DNA from: Chloroflexi bacterium UBA6019
GTDB taxonomy: Bacteria; Chloroflexota; Dormibacteria; Dormibacterales; Dormibacteraceae
Reading direction: 5' to 3'
Length of the DNA: 14,261 nucleotides
Assembly: GCA_002427995.1 (NCBI GenBank)
Contig: DIZV01000035.1
Coordinates: 6,772-21,032, forward strand
Each line of letters begins with the position of its first letter. Positions within the stretch are counted from its first letter, which is position 1. Below, one piece after another: positions 1 to 6,550 of the stretch. The translations under genes were made by a program, and so were the position numbers. Below the pieces are notes generated by a model. It was not told where the DNA came from, did not search any database, and was given only the letters and a program-made list of their open reading frames with translations.

Positions 1-98
1 CCGATCGGGACCAGGACTCTGACGCACTCTGATTCAGATCGGCTTCTCGCGGTCAGCTCCCCGGGGCCGGCGCCCCAACGTGTGGATTGTGGCTAGGT

Positions 99-170
99 TC
101 ATTTGACGCTGGCGACGCTGAGCAGGTGGCCGCACCAGGAAGGTGATGGCGAGCGCGAAGAGACCATCGC
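99..170 (-). pseudogene. Possible 3' remnant of a Liv-type ABC permease
   Basis: Just downstream of the MetE-like stop, the minus strand reads GDGLFALAITFLVRP, which resembles the last transmembrane segment and RP motif of LivM/LivH branched-chain amino acid permeases. After the RP the frame is lost. A one-base shift would continue as LLSVASVK and then a stop at 99-101. There is no room for the rest of a permease, because the MetE-like gene occupies the DNA upstream. This is a short resemblance of about 15 residues and may be chance. Confidence 0.15.
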
Positions 171-179
171 CGCCCGGGT

Positions 180-1238
180 TCAGGCAACCTCCACGATGCG
201 ATCGATGGTGGCCACGGCGTCATCCCTGTCGCGGCGGCCCAGCCCACAGGCGGTGGCAAGATCGACCCGAGTTCCGAGCCGACGCTCGATCATCTCGATC
301 AGGGCGCGCTGGTCCGGCGCGGAGAGGTCCTCGTGGATGCAGCCGGCGACGAACCGCGTCCCGGGTGGCAGTGCAAGCCTCGACAGCGGTGCGTACCACC
401 GCTCGTCGAGCACCGGTGGCAAGTTGGCGGCCGCGAGGGGCGCGTGCACGTACTCGAGGCGCCGTCCCGCCGGCCAGCGGCTGGCGATGGCATTCGCCAT
501 CAGGACGACCGGTCCCACGTCGGCCATCCGGGCAAGCGCCCGGTGGTTCATGTCACCGAGGCAGAGGTGGACGCCGAACCGGGTTCCGCTCGGCGACCGC
601 CGCGCAAGCCGGCAGATGCCTCCCGCCATGTAGCGGGCAACCAGCTGGCGCAGCGGCGGCGGCATCTGAGCGACGAAGACCAGCTCAGCCGGCACCTCGA
701 TCTGGAAGACGACGTCATCGCCCGCCTCGCGCTGGATGGCCGTGATCTCCCGAACGGTTGCCTCGGTGAACGGGGTGCGTTGGGTGAGGATGCCGCTTGG
801 CCCGAAGATGAACAGAGCCAGGTCGAGATCGCCCGGAATCCCGACCTGGTAGGCGATGCCCGGAAGGCTGTGCTTTTGGCGGAGAGCCACGAAGGTCGGG
901 TAGTTCGCTCGAAAGGCGGCGAGGTAGCCAAGGTCGAGCGCAGCAGCCATGAGGCGCTTACCCTTGGCGAGCCGGAAGCGGGGCGTCCGATCGTAGTCGG
1001 ACCAGTCTCCCTCCCTGACCAGCTCGAAGTCGGGGTGGGCGCGCAGCGCTTCGATGATGGGGATGATCCAGTTCCGGCGCTCCCCGGTCTCCCCGTCGGG
1101 AAGGCTGTGAAGTCGCTTGCCAAGCTTGCCCAGCGCCAGCGACATGGCGTCCTCGGCGCTGTCGCCCGGCAGGCTGCCGACCAGCAGCGCGCCTCGGCTC
1201 GGCGCGAACCCGCTCAAGGCTGCGTTGGAGGCCGGCAC
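180..1238 (-). CDS. MetE-like (cobalamin-independent methionine synthase C-terminal fold) protein
   Basis: This is a 352-residue protein of the UROD/MetE-like TIM-barrel superfamily. It has an N-terminal LVGSLPG turn (residues 19-25), a GETGERRNWI stretch (50-58), an HLC motif (H224, C226) and a terminal ACGLGRR (C331). In MetE, the equivalent H-x-C and late Cys ligate the zinc that activates the thiol methyl acceptor, so zinc binding is likely here. It is about half the length of full MetE and lacks its N-terminal barrel, so it is probably not a housekeeping methionine synthase. It is more likely a methyl- or alkyl-transfer or thiol-chemistry enzyme with an unknown substrate. The GTG at 1238 precedes the conserved N-terminus closely. 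No clear ribosome site is visible, and a TTG slightly downstream is possible. It lies 67 bases after the amidohydrolase gene on the same strand and is probably co-transcribed with it. Confidence 0.75.
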   Translation of the reverse strand: MPASNAALSGFAPSRGALLVGSLPGDSAEDAMSLALGKLGKRLHSLPDGETGERRNWIIPIIEALRAHPDFELVREGDWSDYDRTPRFRLAKGKRLMAAALDLGYLAAFRANYPTFVALRQKHSLPGIAYQVGIPGDLDLALFIFGPSGILTQRTPFTEATVREITAIQREAGDDVVFQIEVPAELVFVAQMPPPLRQLVARYMAGGICRLARRSPSGTRFGVHLCLGDMNHRALARMADVGPVVLMANAIASRWPAGRRLEYVHAPLAAANLPPVLDERWYAPLSRLALPPGTRFVAGCIHEDLSAPDQRALIEMIERRLGTRVDLATACGLGRRDRDDAVATIDRIVEVA

Positions 1239-1305
1239 GGGCCAGTAGGTTGCAAGAGGTTCAAGATACCGGCCCCGGCGGCGGATCGGCGACGGCCTGC
1301 TCGTT

Positions 1306-2277
1306 CTAGTGGAAGAGGTCGTTCGGTAGGAAGGCGGAGACGACCCAGTTGGGCGTGTCCACGACCTCGCTGATCTTGAGGTCGACCGCGACCGAGCAGA
1401 GGGCGTAGGCCTCCTCCGGTGCGAGGCCGAAGCGGCGGGTGAGGTGGACGATCATGCGCTCGATCGCCTGGCGGGTCGCGGCCATGAGGTCGGGCGCGAC
1501 CCCGGTCGTGGCATGGTACCCGGCCACCGCGGCACCGGGCCGCTCGAGGGGACGAGTCACGTCGAACTCCGGGGCATCGATGTCGAGGTCGCGCCGGACA
1601 GTCAGCCGGACGGTGACCGTCGCCGGCGACTCGATCGCGGTCCCGCAGACCTCCCCGTCACCCTGAGCGGCATGGGTGTCGCCGATGCCGAGGAGTGCAC
1701 CGTCCACCTCCACCGGAAGGTAGAGGGTGGCGCCCTCGCCGAGTTGCTTGACGTCCAGGTTTCCGCCGACGCGCCTCGGCGGTACGACGCTGTGGACTCC
1801 GGGCTCGGCCGGGGCCAGCCCGATCACGCCGCAGAACGGCTGGAGTGGGACGGTGATCCCGTCGCGAAAGCTCGCGCGACGGTCCCCCCCGATCTCCCAG
1901 AGCTTCAGCCAGGGGCTCGTGAATTGATCGGAGAGGAGGCCGAACCCGGGGAAGATCGCCGTCCAACCGTGGGCGCTCATCTCCATCCGCCGAATCTCGA
2001 TCGCCAGGACGTCTCCCGGCCGGGCACCCTCGATCTGGATCGGCCCGCAGGTCGGGTTCACGTTGTCGAAGTCGAGGTTGGCGACAGCATCGAGCCCGGA
2101 CCCGGCCCCGATCTGCCCCGCCGAGGCATCGGGGACCACGAGCGTGAGCTCGGCGCCGGATCGGACGGTCACGACCGGCTCCCGGTCGTTCGACCAGTTC
2201 AGCTGGGTCCGGTTGACGACCTCATGGATTGAGGCGAATCCGCCCTTTCGCCCACCACCGTCAGTTGCGTCACTCAT
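1306..2277 (-). CDS. Acetamidase/formamidase family protein
   Basis: This is a 323-residue protein of the FmdA/AmdA family, which hydrolyses short amides (formamide, acetamide) to ammonia and the carboxylate, normally in the cytoplasm. Family marks visible are NPTCGPIQIEGARPGDVLAIEI (74-95), the aromatic loop around 103-130, and the strongly conserved GIGDTHAAQGDGEVCGTAIE segment (197-216). Length is typical of the family. The ATG at 2277 has a good Shine-Dalgarno (GAGGTGAGG) a few bases upstream, so the start is well supported. It is the first gene of a leftward pair with the MetE-like gene and is divergent from the metal-response operon. The true amide substrate is not deducible. The link to a MetE-like thiol/methyl enzyme could mean amide release from a larger nitrogen compound, but that is inference. 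Confidence 0.88.
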   Translation of the reverse strand: MSDATDGGGRKGGFASIHEVVNRTQLNWSNDREPVVTVRSGAELTLVVPDASAGQIGAGSGLDAVANLDFDNVNPTCGPIQIEGARPGDVLAIEIRRMEMSAHGWTAIFPGFGLLSDQFTSPWLKLWEIGGDRRASFRDGITVPLQPFCGVIGLAPAEPGVHSVVPPRRVGGNLDVKQLGEGATLYLPVEVDGALLGIGDTHAAQGDGEVCGTAIESPATVTVRLTVRRDLDIDAPEFDVTRPLERPGAAVAGYHATTGVAPDLMAATRQAIERMIVHLTRRFGLAPEEAYALCSVAVDLKISEVVDTPNWVVSAFLPNDLFH

Positions 2278-2389
2278 GCCTTCGTCCTCACCTCGCCCGG
2301 TGGATTTTCGACGCCCCGGCCAGGGGCGGCTCTGCTCGGGAAATGATATGCCGCCTCCAGTCGGCGTTATGGTCCCCCCGCTCTCCCGC

Positions 2390-2421
2390 TTGCACTCCGT
2401 ACCGCGGTACGGACCTAGACT
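2390..2421 (+). promoter_or_regulatory. mer-type MerR promoter/operator
   Basis: A -35 box TTGCAC (2390-2395) and -10 box TAGACT (2416-2421) are separated by an over-long 20-base spacer. The spacer contains a perfect 16-bp palindrome CCGTACCGCGGTACGG (2397-2412). The arms CCGTAC and GTACGG are the same as in the classical Tn501-type mercury operator, and a lengthened spacer is the hallmark of MerR-activated promoters. The GTG start of the MerR gene lies 6 bases after the -10 box, so the transcript is probably leaderless and autoregulated. Confidence 0.8.
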
Positions 2422-2427
2422 CGCCGC

Positions 2428-3137
2428 GTGGCGAACCAGCTCCGATCGACTCAGGCGCCGATTCCATCCCCGACCCTTCGTATCGGACAGCTCGCGCGAC
2501 CCTGGCCGAAGTCAGCGTCGAGACTCTGCGCTTCTACGAGCGCGAGGGGCTCCTGGAACGCCCTTATCAGCATCTGAGCGGGTACCGTGCCTACCCGGCC
2601 GCCGAGGTCGAGCGGGTGCGGACCATCAAACGCGCGCAGGCACTCGGGTTCAGGCTGGCGGAGATCCGCGATCTCCTCCAATCGGCGCACGCAGGGCAGG
2701 TGCCGGAGAAGGCCGCTCAGAAGCTGCAGGAGATCGACGCCTCCATCGCACGGCTCGTGCTCGCCCGACAGGAGCTGGCCCTCCTGATTGCGTACCGGTG
2801 TGACCAGCTCCTGGGGTGCTCCTGCGGCCAGTCCGACTGCCCCATCCACACCGGCGCCGGCGCCACAGCCCCCGGGGACCAGGCCCCGTCGGCTGCTCGG
2901 CCCGTGGTGGGGAGGACCAAATCCGGGTTTCTGGCGGGCGGAGTCGCCGCCGCGGCCTGTGCAATTTGCTGCGCGCCCCTGGTCGGCGGGCTGCTCGCCG
3001 CTCTTGGGATCCCGGCTCTCACCGTCGGCGGTGGCGCCGAGATCGGACTGGCCGGAGCGGCCGCAGCAGCGACCGGTCTTGGTGTCATGAAGTTTCAAAG
3101 ACGGCGGCTTGGTCCCGGTCCAGGGGAGCCGAAGTGA
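2428..3137 (+). CDS. MerR-family metal regulator fused to MerF/MerT-like membrane domain, with apparent frameshift
   Basis: From the GTG at 2428 the frame gives a short leader and then RIGQLA, the start of the MerR helix-turn-helix. The rest of the domain (VSVETLRFYEREGLL) is in another frame, which has no ATG, GTG or TTG between the promoter and that point. Deleting one CG from CGCGCG at 2493-2498 restores a standard MerR N-terminus and gives 235 residues. In that repaired protein the HTH covers about 18-85, the dimer helix about 92-125, and a Cys-rich metal loop has C124, C130, C132 and C137 (ending DCPI, as in CueR and MerR). Two membrane helices (about 167-192 and 196-220) carry CAICCAP, resembling the Cys-Cys helix of MerF/MerT. 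The residue equivalent to MerR Cys82/CueR Ser77 appears to be a small non-Cys residue, so the metal is uncertain. It may be functional if the shift is a sequencing error; otherwise it is a broken gene. The stop overlaps the next gene. Confidence 0.75.
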
Positions 3138-3613
3138 GACCGCAGGGCGTTGGCCTGCTGACCACACTCATCGTTCTGGCCGCGGTGGCTTTCGGCATCG
3201 GTGCCGGGTTGGAGAAGGCAAGCCGGACTGGTTCGCCGGTGGTGCACCGGGAGGCTGCGGGTGGGATCGAGCCCGGTGCCTCGAGTGAGAGCGCGGTCCC
3301 CGGCAGCGAGGTGGTGCTCGGGTTCAACCCCGAGTCCACGCCGCTGATCCTCGCCGCGATCCTGGGCTCGGTCGTCCTTGCCGTGGGTGTCTGGCTTTAC
3401 TGGCGCCGGCCGGCGATATTCTGGGTGGCAGCCGTCACCATGGCGGCGTTTGCCGTGGTGGACGTCGTCGAAATGGTTCACCAGGTAGCGGAGCAACATC
3501 CCGCCCTGGTCCTGATCGCCGCTGTCGTCGCTCTCCTCCACGGCGCCGCGGCGGCCGTGGCCGTGCGCTTGACCGGCGCATCGTTCGGACCCCGAGCTCG
3601 GGAGACCCGCTGA
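3134..3613 (+). CDS. Small integral membrane protein of the metal-response operon
   Basis: This is a 159-residue protein starting at a GTG that overlaps the MerR stop (GTGA), with a GGGGAG ribosome site at 3123-3128. It is therefore translationally coupled to the regulator. One N-terminal hydrophobic segment (about residues 6-25) is followed by a polar, probably extracytoplasmic stretch (26-66). Three more hydrophobic segments follow (about 68-90, 95-117 and 123-146). The third helix ends in a DVVEMVHQ acidic/histidine patch. There are no cysteines, so it is not a MerT-type carrier itself. I do not recognise a named family. From context it is likely to work with the MerR-fused membrane domain in metal transport or sensing, but that is inference only. 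An ORF in the same frame extends far upstream, but its extra part lies over the MerR gene and is a shadow. Confidence 0.65.
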   Translation: MRPQGVGLLTTLIVLAAVAFGIGAGLEKASRTGSPVVHREAAGGIEPGASSESAVPGSEVVLGFNPESTPLILAAILGSVVLAVGVWLYWRRPAIFWVAAVTMAAFAVVDVVEMVHQVAEQHPALVLIAAVVALLHGAAAAVAVRLTGASFGPRARETR

Positions 3614-3689
3614 AAGCCCGGATCGTTTCCGGTCCGCACACCGGCCACCCGGCACCGAGGTGGGAGACAGGGAGCCCGGCCAGCGGCTC

Positions 3690-3720
3690 TTGCCGCTAAG
3701 CCGTGAATTCGGGATAAGCT
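3690..3720 (+). promoter_or_regulatory. Candidate leaderless promoter for the 49-residue peptide
   Basis: A TAAGCT -10-like box (3715-3720) lies 7 bases before the ATG at 3728. A TTGCCG -35-like box is at 3690-3695 with a 19-base spacer. The arrangement mirrors the MerR promoter (-10 box, 6 bases, start codon). The gene has no Shine-Dalgarno, which fits leaderless initiation. The -35 call is weak. Confidence 0.4.
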
Positions 3721-3727
3721 CTTCGCC

Positions 3728-3877
3728 ATGAGCCTGAGCACGATCTTCCTGATCCTGGCGTTCATCGCGTTCGTCCTGGCCGCGGTCGGCTGGGGTTACA
3801 AGAAGACCAACCTGCTGGCCATCGGGCTGGCGCTCTGGGTGCTTTCGATCCTGATCACCCAGGTCCACCTCGGCTAG
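3728..3877 (+). CDS. 49-residue double-helix membrane peptide
   Basis: This short gene begins ATG AGC CTG AGC and ends with TAG at 3875-3877. It encodes a hydrophobic helix (about residues 4-20), a polar turn WGYKKTN (22-28) and a second hydrophobic helix (29-44), so it should be a helical hairpin in the membrane with both ends on the same side. Coding support comes from the clean hydrophobic/polar pattern, a plausible leaderless promoter, and an intrinsic terminator starting 4 bases after its stop. Together these make it a self-contained transcription unit. I do not recognise a named function. Short proteins of this form are common in high-GC bacteria and are usually annotated hypothetical. 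Confidence 0.65.
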   Translation: MSLSTIFLILAFIAFVLAAVGWGYKKTNLLAIGLALWVLSILITQVHLG

Positions 3878-3880
3878 CCG

Positions 3881-3912
3881 GCTTCGCCTCTGAATTCGAG
3901 GAAGCTTTTTTT
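3881..3912 (+). terminator. Rho-independent terminator
   Basis: GCTTC-GCCTC pairs with GAGGAAGC (8 pairs with a small bulge) around a TGAATTC loop, directly followed by seven T residues (3906-3912). It sits immediately after the 49-residue peptide gene and before the secreted protein gene, so it isolates the two transcription units. Confidence 0.8.
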
Positions 3913-3982
3913 AACATCTCCGCCGACACGGTTATGTCGGTATACGATACTGCGCCTCTATCAGCTTCAAGGGAGTCTTGGC

Positions 3983-4738
3983 GTGCCCAGACCGATCTTC
4001 GTCGCCGCCGTCGGAGCAGTCCTTGCTGCCCTCCTCGCCCTGACTTCGGCGTCCGCGTTCGCGGCCGGGCCCTACCTGGCCGGGCAGACTGGCTACGACC
4101 TCGGCTGGCCGCAGTGCGGCTCCGCCTATCCCGCCGGCGCCTACGGAATCGTCGGCATCAGCCACGGCCGGCCATTCGACGTCGTGAATGGCAATCCCAA
4201 CCCCTGCCTTGCGCCGGAATACACATCTCAGCTCGACCACGGCATGTATCTCAGCACCGGGTACGACCCGATCTACTACACCGAGCACGCAACCTCGACC
4301 TGCGTCCAGAAGTCCGCGACCCTGCTGATCGACAGCGCGCACCAGCAGGCCTGGGCGATCGGTTGCAGCTGGGCCGAGGACCAGCAGCGGTACGCGTCCT
4401 CGGTCGGAGCTGTCTCCCCCGTGGCCTGGTGGCTGGACGTTGAAACCGCCAACAGCTGGTCGACCGCCGACCTGACGCTGAACAGCGAGACCCTCCAGGG
4501 CGGCGTGGACATGCTCTCGGCGCTGACACCCGGGATCCCGGTGGGTGTCTATTCGACGCCGCCACAGTGGGGGGCGATCGCCGGGACCAACCACGTCGCG
4601 GGACTCGCCGCTGACTGGGTTGCGACCGGGTCGTCCAGCCAGCGCCGGGCTGCCCGTTCCTGCGGCAGCGGCTTCACGGGTGAACCGGTCTGGCTCGTCC
4701 AGTGGGTCACGACCCTCGACCATGACTATGCCTGCTGA
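3983..4738 (+). CDS. Secreted GH25-like (lysozyme-fold) protein
   Basis: This 251-residue protein starts at GTG 3983, with GGGAG 7 bases upstream. Residues 1-28 form a signal peptide (short basic start, hydrophobic core, SAFA-A cleavage site near 27). The mature part begins with GYDLGWPQCG (37-46), and a WWLDVETANSW segment (149-159) contains a D-x-E pair (D152, E154). It also has PVGVYSTPPQWGAI (186-199) and WLVQW (237-241). Strand-end acidic pairs and a VGVY..P..W strand are typical of GH25 muramidases and related TIM-barrel proteins. Six cysteines (45, 75, 107, 128, 227, 251) suggest disulfides and extracytoplasmic folding. This matches a poorly characterised secreted family of high-GC bacteria. 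Cell-wall or polysaccharide hydrolysis is possible, but activity is not proven by sequence. It is a single-gene unit between a terminator and the GntR operon. Confidence 0.65.
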   Translation: MPRPIFVAAVGAVLAALLALTSASAFAAGPYLAGQTGYDLGWPQCGSAYPAGAYGIVGISHGRPFDVVNGNPNPCLAPEYTSQLDHGMYLSTGYDPIYYTEHATSTCVQKSATLLIDSAHQQAWAIGCSWAEDQQRYASSVGAVSPVAWWLDVETANSWSTADLTLNSETLQGGVDMLSALTPGIPVGVYSTPPQWGAIAGTNHVAGLAADWVATGSSSQRRAARSCGSGFTGEPVWLVQWVTTLDHDYAC

Positions 4739-4805
4739 AGCGTCTGGCGCCCGACACCCTGAGGACGGAGCGTTTCGTGCTCGGGGGCGGTGCTCGGCGT
4801 AACGG

Positions 4806-5465
4806 GTGCGGATCAAGCGGCAGTCGGCTGCCGAGGCGATCGTCGTTGCGCTGAGGGCGGAGATCACCAGCGGCGCGATCCCGCCGCTTGCCCGCCTGGT
4901 GGAGGCAGAGCTCGCGCAGCGTTTGTCCGTGAGCCGAACTCCACTTCGGGAGGCGTTGCAGCAGCTCGAAACGGACGGCTTCCTGGAGCGACTGCCGAGC
5001 GGCGGTCTCATCGTCACCGGGCTCGATTCCAAGGACGTCGGCGATCTCTTCTGGCTCCGCGCGATCCTCGAGAAGGCGGTGGTCGAGGATGTGACGCGGA
5101 GGGCGACCGAGGAGCAGATCGATCAGCTGACCGCGGTCGTCGACCGGATGGACGCCATGAAGGCCCACCCGCACCGCTTCCTCGCCTTCGGCCGCAAGTT
5201 CCACGAGGAGCTGGCCGACCTTTTCGGAAATGCCCGCTGCCGGGCGATCCTGGAGCACGCGCGACTTCATGTCGACCGTTACTGGGCCGTGACGACAGCC
5301 CGGCGGCCGGAACGCACCAGTCTCGCCACCACCCAGCACCGCGGCATCGTCGCCGCGATGCGTGAGCGCAACGCCGCCGCCGCCGGTGAGAGGATGAAGG
5401 CGCACATCCTGGCCGAGGCGGAGGTCTGCCTCGAGACCGTCCGGGCGATTGAGAGCGAGCTCTAG
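4806..5465 (+). CDS. GntR-family regulator (FadR/FCD subfamily)
   Basis: This is a 219-residue protein. An N-terminal winged HTH (about 5-72) contains the typical LAQRLSVSRTPLREALQQLETDGFLER stretch. An all-helical FCD ligand-binding domain (about 78-212) follows, with H133 (FGRKFHEEL), H178 (TQHRGIV) and H200 (MKAHI), the positions that usually bind a metal and the carboxylate effector. A TAA in frame at 4800-4802 means the GTG at 4806 is the first possible start. No strong ribosome site is seen. FCD regulators normally respond to organic acids. It leads an operon with the PPOX protein and the transporter pair, which it probably controls. Another target could be the TGGTCCACCA-like element at 9412-9421, which resembles FadR-subfamily half-sites. 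Confidence 0.88.
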   Translation: MRIKRQSAAEAIVVALRAEITSGAIPPLARLVEAELAQRLSVSRTPLREALQQLETDGFLERLPSGGLIVTGLDSKDVGDLFWLRAILEKAVVEDVTRRATEEQIDQLTAVVDRMDAMKAHPHRFLAFGRKFHEELADLFGNARCRAILEHARLHVDRYWAVTTARRPERTSLATTQHRGIVAAMRERNAAAAGERMKAHILAEAEVCLETVRAIESEL

Positions 5466-5474
5466 GGCGAGCGC

Positions 5475-5951
5475 GTGACCACCCCCGGGCGCGATCGGAT
5501 TCGAATGAGCACGGAGGAATTGGCCCGATTCCTCGCCGGCGAGCACACGATGACGGTGGCGACCATCGGACCGGGCGGCCGGCCGCACCTGATGCCCGTC
5601 CACTACTTCCTCGACGCCGGCGGTGCGCCGATGACCTGGACCTACGCCAAGTCTCAGAAGACGGTGAATCTCGAGCGGGATCCCCGGGCGACCCTCCAGG
5701 TCGAGAGGGGCGACGCCTATGAGGAGCTGCGGGGGGCGATGCTGGAGGCGGACGCCGAGATCATCCGCGACCTTATCGCGGTTGCCGACATCGGCCTGCG
5801 GGTGGTCGCCGGCTACGGCGGCTCAGGGGCCCGGCCGGAGGAGGTGTCGGTGGCCGACCGAGAGCGGATCCTGGCCCAGGCGCCCAAGCGCGTCGGCCTT
5901 CGCTTCCATGTCACTCGCGCCGTGACCTGGGACCACCGCAAGCTGTCGTGA
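5475..5951 (+). CDS. PPOX-class flavin/F420-binding split-barrel protein
   Basis: This 158-residue protein starts at GTG 5475, 9 bases after the GntR stop. Its N-terminal half is characteristic of the pyridoxamine-phosphate-oxidase-like split barrel: TMTVATIGPGGRPHLMPVHYF (25-45), WTYAKSQKTVNLERDPRATLQVE (55-77) and a DAYEELRGAMLEADAEI segment, closing with KRVGLRFHV and W at the C-terminus. Such proteins bind FMN or, in Actinobacteria and Chloroflexi, often F420, and reduce or oxidise small molecules as dimers in the cytosol. The family call is secure. Cofactor and substrate cannot be told from sequence. Its stop overlaps the first transporter gene (GTGA), implying coupled expression and perhaps a shared substrate or detoxification role. 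Confidence 0.85.
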   Translation: MTTPGRDRIRMSTEELARFLAGEHTMTVATIGPGGRPHLMPVHYFLDAGGAPMTWTYAKSQKTVNLERDPRATLQVERGDAYEELRGAMLEADAEIIRDLIAVADIGLRVVAGYGGSGARPEEVSVADRERILAQAPKRVGLRFHVTRAVTWDHRKLS

Positions 5952-6550
5952 GTGAGGCCGGTCCGGACGCAGTTCTGCTGCTCCGGATCTGGACCCGGAT
6001 CGGGCTCCAGTCCTTTGGCGGTGGGCAGGCAGTGCAGCTGTACGCCTACGAGGAGCTGGTCGACCGCCGGAAATGGCTGCGCGCGGAGGATTGGGCCGAG
6101 GCCTGGGGCATCTGCCAGATGGTGCCCGGCGTCAACGTGGTCGCGGTTGCCGCGCTGACCGGCTACCGCCTGGCGGGGTGGGCGGGTGTGGCGGCGGCCG
6201 TCGGCGGCCTGATCGTACCCAGCGTGCTGATCACGGTCCTGATGACCGCCGGCTTCGTCCACATCCGCGACCTGGGTTGGGTCGGGACCGGCCTCCATGG
6301 GCTCGTCTTCGCCGCCGCCGGAGGCAGCGTGATGGTCGGCTATCGACTGATCCGGCCCCTGCTCGGGATCTCCCGCGGTGAATCGCGCCTGACCCTGGTC
6401 GCCAGCGTCGTTGTCGTCGTGGTGGCGGCGCTCCTCGCCCTCGGTGGCCGGGTTCCGCTGCTGGCGGTGCTCCTCGGTGCGGGTGCCCTGCTGGCGGCCG
6501 TCGTAACGCTCGCCGACCGGCCTCTTGAACCGGTCGAGGTTGCGCGGTGA
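5948..6550 (+). CDS. Chromate-type (CHR) transporter, first half-size subunit
   Basis: This 200-residue membrane protein is a single CHR domain (chromate ion transporter family). The N-terminal amphipathic start (LRIWTRIGLQSFGGGQA, 12-28) carries the family FGG motif, followed by the WLRAEDWAEAWGICQMVPGVNVVAVAALTGYRLAG region (43-76) that matches the PGP/GYR region of ChrA. Hydrophobic segments then occur at about 75-102, 115-135, 145-160 and 164-185. Classical ChrA has two such domains in one chain of about 400 residues. Here they are split over two adjacent genes, as in the short-chain CHR pairs known in Bacillus. Its GTG overlaps the PPOX stop and its own stop overlaps the partner start (GTGA). 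The transported anion may be chromate, sulfate or another oxyanion or organic anion. Confidence 0.85.
   Translation: MSEAGPDAVLLLRIWTRIGLQSFGGGQAVQLYAYEELVDRRKWLRAEDWAEAWGICQMVPGVNVVAVAALTGYRLAGWAGVAAAVGGLIVPSVLITVLMTAGFVHIRDLGWVGTGLHGLVFAAAGGSVMVGYRLIRPLLGISRGESRLTLVASVVVVVVAALLALGGRVPLLAVLLGAGALLAAVVTLADRPLEPVEVAR

Noticed and set aside
1..42. Inverted CCGATC/GATCGG and a doubled ACTCTGA (16-22, 26-32)
   Set aside because: Short, at the window edge and without a neighbouring gene start to interpret; could be chance in GC-rich DNA.
62..75. GGGGC-CGGC-GCCCC hairpin
   Set aside because: Short GC-only stem without a T tract on either strand; such hairpins are frequent by chance at this GC content.
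103..1373. Long plus-strand ORFs (103-633, 143-745, 333-1373)
   Set aside because: They lie opposite the MetE-like gene, have low-complexity Arg/Gly/Pro composition and no family motifs, so they are shadow frames of a GC-rich gene.
2229..2427. Upstream extension of the MerR second frame to an ATG at 2229
   Set aside because: It would start inside the divergent amidohydrolase gene and run through the mer-type promoter, and its sequence has no MerR features. The promoter-proximal GTG plus a frameshift explains the data better.
3682..3697. AGCGGC-TCTT-GCCGCT hairpin after the membrane protein gene
   Set aside because: A perfect but short 6-bp stem with no T-run, overlapping a possible -35 box; not enough to call a terminator or regulatory element.
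3941..3951. TATACGATACT as a -10 box of the secreted protein gene
   Set aside because: Plausible -10, but no -35 box at a normal distance can be identified, so I did not annotate a promoter.
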